Shown: one piece after another, positions 18,942 to 22,907 of the stretch
Layout: each line of letters starts with the position of its first letter
How positions within the stretch are numbered: the stretch's first letter is position 1
Assembly: GCA_004151065.3 (NCBI GenBank)
Contig: NWUY0300021922.1
Span: 4,744 to 27,650, forward strand
Direction: 5' to 3'
Origin: Larix sibirica
Lineage: Eukaryota > Streptophyta > Pinopsida > Pinales > Pinaceae
Length of the DNA stretch: 22,907 nt
The notes under the pieces: model-generated
What the model saw: only the letters and a program-made list of their open reading frames with translations
Database searches by the model: none
Told to the model about the DNA's origin: nothing
Made by a program: the position numbers and the translations under genes

Positions 18942-18942
18942 N
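18942..18942. other. Single N: probable contig join
   Basis: The retroelement stops in the middle of the reverse transcriptase palm on one side; on the other side is sequence that fits no pol domain. A frame reads through the N but joins unrelated pieces. Confidence 0.6.
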
Positions 18943-19740
18943 CGAGATGGCTGTGTTGATATCCAGTCCAAGTTGTGCAATTCTTGAGTGGATACACTCC
19001 AATATTTTGCATCCTTTCTTCACACAAATCGATACAAAATCTCGACCACTGGTTTCATCTTGACGAGTAAAATGTTCAAACATTCGAAGGATCTCTTCCA
19101 CTATATCCAAACCTCCTTCGAAAATATAGCAAATGTGGGCCTTCTGTCATCAGCTATATCTTTGACAAGACAAAGACCCATTTCAAGGGCTTCGAATTAT
19201 GCCGCCCCTCTGCTTCGGTTTCAAGGAGTTGTCCCTCGCTAAGACCTCTTATCTCTTCTAATCTATCAATTTCTCTAGCAATGCAGAGAATATGCATTAA
19301 CCAGCATTTGTGACGAAACTGGATCATCGAAAGATGTTATATCCAGGTTCTCCGCAAAATAGAAATCCCGTGATTCAAGTCTTCACTGCTGATATCCTTT
19401 GCATCCGTTTGAGAAAATTTCCTTATAACAATGAAAAAACCCATAACTCTTACGATACTTTCGTATAATTCTTTTCCAAGGATTTGCTCAACTTGGGCAC
19501 TCATCTCATAAAAATTTTACAAAACATTCGAACATAAGGGATTCGATTTTCATATAACTTTCGTTAAAGAGATAAACATGGTCTATCATTTTGATATAAC
19601 CCCAATCAAGACAAGTTTCTTGGATTTCCAATTACAACTTTCTATATCAAAATGTCCAATGTTTCAGGCCTATAACATCAATCGCCCTGCGATTTCCTTA
19701 CAGACATCCCATGCAGTTTCTTAGTGCTATTTTCTACTAT
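18943..19740 (-). pseudogene. Broken coding-like sequence downstream of the U-box ORF
   Basis: Several minus-strand segments look coding but are in different frames or separated by stops. In order they are LHGFRYLNELILKWNASEDE (about 19,795-19,740), AQVEQILGKELYESIVRVMGFF (about 19,500-19,440), LDITSFDDPVSSQMLVNAYS, LSEGQLLETEAEGRHN, EALEMGLCLVKDIADDRRPTF (about 19,190-19,125), and DIVEEILRMFEHFTRQDE to KKGCKILECIHSRI (19,110-18,970). The helical, Leu-rich style would suit the helical repeat part that often follows a U-box in plant PUB proteins, but I recognise no specific motif. It may be the decayed or multi-exon remainder of the U-box gene. Assignment is uncertain. Confidence 0.35.
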
Positions 19741-19914
19741 ATTTCGTCTTCAGAAGCATTCCATTTGAGAATAAGTTCGTTCAAATATCTGAAGCCATGT
19801 AAAGATCTGAAGTTTCTATGTTCTTAGAATGCAAACTGACAATACAGGCGCAGTAGATTAATTTTCTTCCACATTGTCGAACACTGTTTTTGTTGTCACT
19901 TGTTCTGGCAAGAT

Positions 19915-20295
19915 TTAAACAGTAATGTCCAAATATTGCTTCATATCTTCCTCTTCCAGAATTTTTGTATACTCCTCAATTACATCTAGCTCTGCACCTC
20001 TACACGCAGAAGATTTCTGAAGTTTAATGTAGTCTTCCATTTCCTGCCTCAATTCTGTTTGGGGAATGACACTTTTGGCGTTGAACCATTGTTTAGTAAA
20101 GGGATTTTCTGCTTGACGTTTTGTTTCCCAAATGGTCTCTATAGTTTTTCTATTATAGAGACTCTGAGAGGCATCTTGATCTAGCGGTAATCGAACGGGA
20201 TCATAAGCAAACTCACAGGTGATGGCGTCCATATATTTCTCCGGCACCATTTCCATCTCGATTTCATTGATCCCTAATGAATTAGCAGGCCCCAT
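19915..20295 (-). CDS. U-box domain protein, probable E3 ubiquitin ligase (126 aa, possibly truncated)
   Basis: U-box proteins bind an E2 enzyme and help transfer ubiquitin to targets. The ORF has 126 codons with no stop. Residues 23-91 match the U-box pattern: DAITCEFAYDPVRLP (DPV at 32-34), LYNRKTIETIW (YNR at 47-49), ENPFTKQWF (NPFT at 64-67) and IPQTELRQEMEDYI (77-90). A charged, Glu-rich helical tail (100-122) follows. The ATG has a good plant context (A at -3, G at +4). In most plant U-box proteins other domains follow, so at 126 residues it may be a first exon, a truncated gene or a short U-box protein. Broken coding-like sequence lies downstream on the same strand. It is the only intact non-transposon ORF I can support here. 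Confidence 0.7.
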   Translation of the reverse strand: MGPANSLGINEIEMEMVPEKYMDAITCEFAYDPVRLPLDQDASQSLYNRKTIETIWETKRQAENPFTKQWFNAKSVIPQTELRQEMEDYIKLQKSSACRGAELDVIEEYTKILEEEDMKQYLDITV

Positions 20296-20820
20296 TCTGT
20301 CCTAACAGCTGCGCGCAAAACAATACAATACGCAGCAAAAAGAATAGACAACAAAAGCTTATAACAGGCTCAAAATAGTTTTATTTCTTCCGTAAATTTT
20401 CGTGTGAACAAAGATAAGATAAAAGAACTCCACGAAAATGCTAATGAAAATGGTCCTCGTTAGTTCTGGATATACAACTCCAAAACATTTGATCACGCGG
20501 AAACCTTTTTCATATGGATCGTCAACGGAAAAATGAAATCAAGCTTCCCACCCGCTATAATTTATAATATAAAACCAGAGAGTAAGGAAGGGTCGGCTTG
20601 CTTGTGGTGCAACACATTGAATGGAGTTCTGTCCTCCATACTTTTATGTTTGGCCTCCATGCTCTTATTCGGCCTTCATCCTCTTGTTCGGTATCATCCA
20701 TGCATCTTGCATGTCGATCCATTCTCCATGATCTAATCTTTATCTTGCTTGTTGTTGGAAGCTAGAGGGTTCACTGCTATGTTTGGCGTTGAGGTTTTAC
20801 TTATACATCACTCCGGATAG
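20296..20820. other. Upstream region of the U-box ORF
   Basis: Non-coding sequence upstream of the U-box start on the minus strand. It holds a TATA-like motif (20,561-20,574) and an imperfect repeat of TCCAT-CTCTT-TTCGGC phrases near 20,635-20,700. The plus-strand frame at 20,533-20,736 shows no motif and is probably chance. Confidence 0.4.
20561..20574 (-). promoter_or_regulatory. TATA-like motif upstream of the U-box ORF
   Basis: On the minus strand the sequence reads TTTTATATTATAAA, about 265 bases before the ATG at 20,295. This would suit transcription starting near 20,530 with a 5' leader of about 235 bases. The area is AT-rich, so the motif alone is weak evidence. Confidence 0.25.
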
Positions 20821-20874
20821 ATGGTCATAGTTTTTCCATGTGGGTGTATGGTCATAGTTTTGCCATGTGGGTGC
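20821..20874 (+). repeat. 27-bp tandem duplication
   Basis: ATGGTCATAGTTTTTCCATG plus TGGGTGT is followed directly by a second copy with two differences (20,848-20,874). A partial third copy (TCTTTCCATGTGGAC) ends near 20,900. Confidence 0.75.
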
Positions 20875-22356
20875 ATTTTAAATCTTTCCATGTGGACTTT
20901 TGTGTCATTGCTCTTTGTTTTTATTAGCTAAGGTGCAGTGCCCTAACGGTCTCTTATTTGGAATTGAGTGTCTAATTAGTTATGTGAGCGTCTTTGTGGT
21001 CATTCTTGTTACTATTTGTTTGTAATTCTAGTTTTCTTAATGTTTGTATGCGAATCTTTGGATTTTTGGTGTCATTTGTAAAGTTGTAGTGGCTTGGTTT
21101 TTCTGGACACAAAGGAGTTTCACCTACCCTTAATATATTGCGGTGTTTGCTCAATAGGTCTCTAATAAAAGGCCAAATGATTTATATACTCATATGAGTT
21201 TAATGAAATATATTGTTATAAAAATGCATAAACTTTTATGTTGGACACCATCCATATTTAGGTCTCTAGAGGCTAATGCCACTACAACAAATGCAATTGT
21301 CAACATCATACATACTATTCTAAAACTCTTGATATATTATTTGATGCATATTGTTGTTCTTATAATTGGCTGTGGTTGTTTGCTTATGGTTAGATGGTCT
21401 TCTTTGCCACTTTGTCTTATTTGTTACCTTTTTTTTCTTCCTGCTTTGTTTCAAAATTTAGTTTTCAATGAAAAGTAAGATGTTTAGAGGTAGATTTTCT
21501 TGGTTGTTTGTTTAATTAAATTATGAATGTTTGTTCACATGGCTGTAATTTAAGGATATCATATTTTCCTTCTCATTCTCTTTAGGAAATGATTTCCTTG
21601 TCTAGTGAAGTTTACCATGCATTGGAATTTCAAGGGAACATATTCCCTTGCTCTGAATAGAACCTTATTCCATGAAGTCCCACAACCCTTTCCCCACTTA
21701 GAAACAAAATATAGAATGAATTGGGAAGATGAGGGCTAGTCATTCTTCTATAATTCCATCATGGTGAGTATAAATTTCCATAGTATGCCCATTGTTCCAT
21801 TGGTTTGCAATCATACATTGCTTATTTCTTGATTGTGATTTTCTTTATAGGTCATGTGTTATGTATTGTAAGCATCCTTTTATTGGTTTACTTGTAGTTT
21901 CGCCATGCATCTTTGCGGAAAGAAAGTTGAAACCTCCCATGGTTGTTGTTGGTTTTGTTTAACATTGCTTTCCAAGATTTGAGCCCCCATTGTTTGCCAA
22001 GGTTTGAACCTTGAATTTTTTGTCAAGGTTTGAGGTTGTTGGTAGCCTCATTGAAATTTGATTTCAATGTGTTCCACACATTTTTAACCATGAATTTGCA
22101 ATTTTTTTGTGGATTGCATTGTAATTTTGGAAAAGAATGTGTGTTGACATTGCAAAATGTTTTTCCATTGGGAAAGAGTGTGATACATTTATAGATTTCA
22201 TTCCATTTCATTTTTATTTATGTGACATGATTTATTCAGCTGGTCTCTTTTTGCATCTCTTTCTTATATTTTCTTCTCGATGCCATGCATCTTTGATTTA
22301 AGACAAGTGCAACCTCTAGTTCCTATTGATAGATTTGTTTAATATCCGCCTTTGTA
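20875..22356. other. AT-rich non-coding stretch
   Basis: No supported gene on either strand. The plus-strand frame at 21,194-21,478 encodes a hydrophobic, low-complexity peptide with no recognisable motif and is probably random in T-rich DNA. A short repeated phrase, CCAAGGTTTGA/TCAAGGTTTGA, occurs near 21,998 and 22,023. Confidence 0.4.
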
Positions 22357-22512
22357 GTAATCTAAGTTTTTGTATGTAATCTAAGTTTTTGTATGTATTG
22401 TGAATTACATTGCAATTCATTTAATTCAATATGTGGGTTTTTGTATGTAATCGAATTTTTCGTATGTATTGTGAATCACATTGTAATTCATTGAATTCAA
22501 TATGTGGGTTTT
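22357..22512 (+). repeat. 71-bp tandem repeat, two copies plus a partial one
   Basis: Units start at 22,376 and 22,447 with GTAATC-AATTTTT-GTATG, followed by TATTGTGAATYACATTG, AATTCATT and AATTCAATATGTGGGTTTT. A 19-base partial copy precedes them at 22,357-22,375. The two full units differ at only a handful of positions. Confidence 0.8.
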
Positions 22513-22907
22513 ATAAAATGTCTTAGTGTAGAAAAATAATTTAAACCATTCATTTGATTCTTTTTCATGGAACTTAAGTTATTGTGATATGTGCAATATT
22601 GTTAAGAAATTATTTTTCAATTTACTATTTTTGTTTTTGGAAAACATTTCCATACATTCCATGGATTATATTGCAATTTGGGAAAAGATAGGATGTAAAA
22701 ATTGTAAAATGTTCTAGCTTGCATAAATATTTTAATCCATTTGTAGACTTTATTGCATTGTTTTCTATGAGACCTCTATGTGCGTGTGTGTGTGTGTGAA
22801 CATTAGGACCTTAACCTTGTAATATTGAATAGGTTTACAAAGTGTCCCTATGCATCTTCATGCAGCTATTCAAGAAATAAATCTCACTTTCTGTTGGTTG
22901 TGGAGCC
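22513..22907. other. AT-rich non-coding end of the window, with a TG microsatellite
   Basis: No gene seen. A (TG)n microsatellite of about 19 bases lies at 22,780-22,798. Phrases such as CATTGCAATTTGGGAAAAG echo similar ones near 22,100-22,140, suggesting old internal duplication. Confidence 0.45.

Noticed and set aside
20533-20736. Plus-strand 67-codon frame with a hydrophobic segment
   Set aside because: It overlaps the probable upstream region of the U-box ORF, contains short imperfect repeats, and has no family resemblance.
21194-21478. Plus-strand 94-codon hydrophobic frame
   Set aside because: T-rich DNA readily gives such membrane-like peptides; no motif or context supports a gene.
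1-22907. CRISPR arrays, tRNA genes, bacterial operons
   Set aside because: None seen. Repeats are of eukaryotic transposon and satellite type, and I found no cloverleaf-like sequence with tRNA A and B boxes that I could support.

Overview
The window looks like nuclear DNA from a large, repeat-filled plant genome. A gymnosperm, conifer-like, is my best guess. It is AT-rich and holds almost no intact genes. Most coding traces are decayed plant Ty3/gypsy retrotransposons full of in-frame stops, tandem and palindromic repeats, and N positions that look like contig joins. The gymnosperm assignment rests on the style of the repeats and on recollection of similar protein families; no search was run.

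Layout. (1) 1-592, plus strand: the end of a Ty3/gypsy integrase, Athila-like in style. It is followed by a ~50-bp tandem repeat (919-1210) and a plus-strand repeat-family ORF (1768-2319) that is cut off at an NN (2320-2321). (2) 2322-3850: a compositionally different block with a weak 5S-like motif, a TATA-like site and a diverged 33-bp tandem array (about 3278-3850). (3) 4040-4515, minus: a decayed member of the extra-ORF family seen again at 11.0-12.2 and 14.6-15.9 kb. (4) 4.6-5.5 kb: AT-rich DNA with many copies of a 16-bp imperfect palindrome near GCACCRTTAATRGTGC. (5) 6614-6748: a short CACTA-like non-autonomous element. (6) About 9.48-16.6 kb: two head-to-tail copies of one ~3.5-kb unit, the 3' part of a Tat-lineage Ty3/gypsy element whose pol is on the minus strand. 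Each unit has a non-coding left part with a plus-strand TATA box, an extra ORF on the plus strand (antisense to pol), and an archaeal-type RNase H (aRNH) on the minus strand. (7) 16,607-18,941, minus: the matching integrase, RNase H and reverse transcriptase, broken by stops and frameshifts and cut at an N (18,942). (8) 18,943-20,295, minus: an intact 126-codon U-box ORF and broken coding-like sequence downstream of it. This is the only plausible non-transposon gene. (9) 20.3-22.9 kb: AT-rich non-coding DNA with small tandem repeats.

How the parts relate. Read along its own minus strand, the Tat-like element runs RT, RNase H, integrase, stop, aRNH, then an extra ORF in the opposite direction. 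Two points stand out: the second RNase H lies after integrase rather than between RNase H and integrase, and the antisense ORF kept its reading frame in copy 1 through about ten stop mutations without a frameshift. A ~690-bp block containing the aRNH is almost identical between the two units, while the flanks are clearly diverged. The three single or double Ns fall where sequence type changes, so the large-scale order should be treated with caution.
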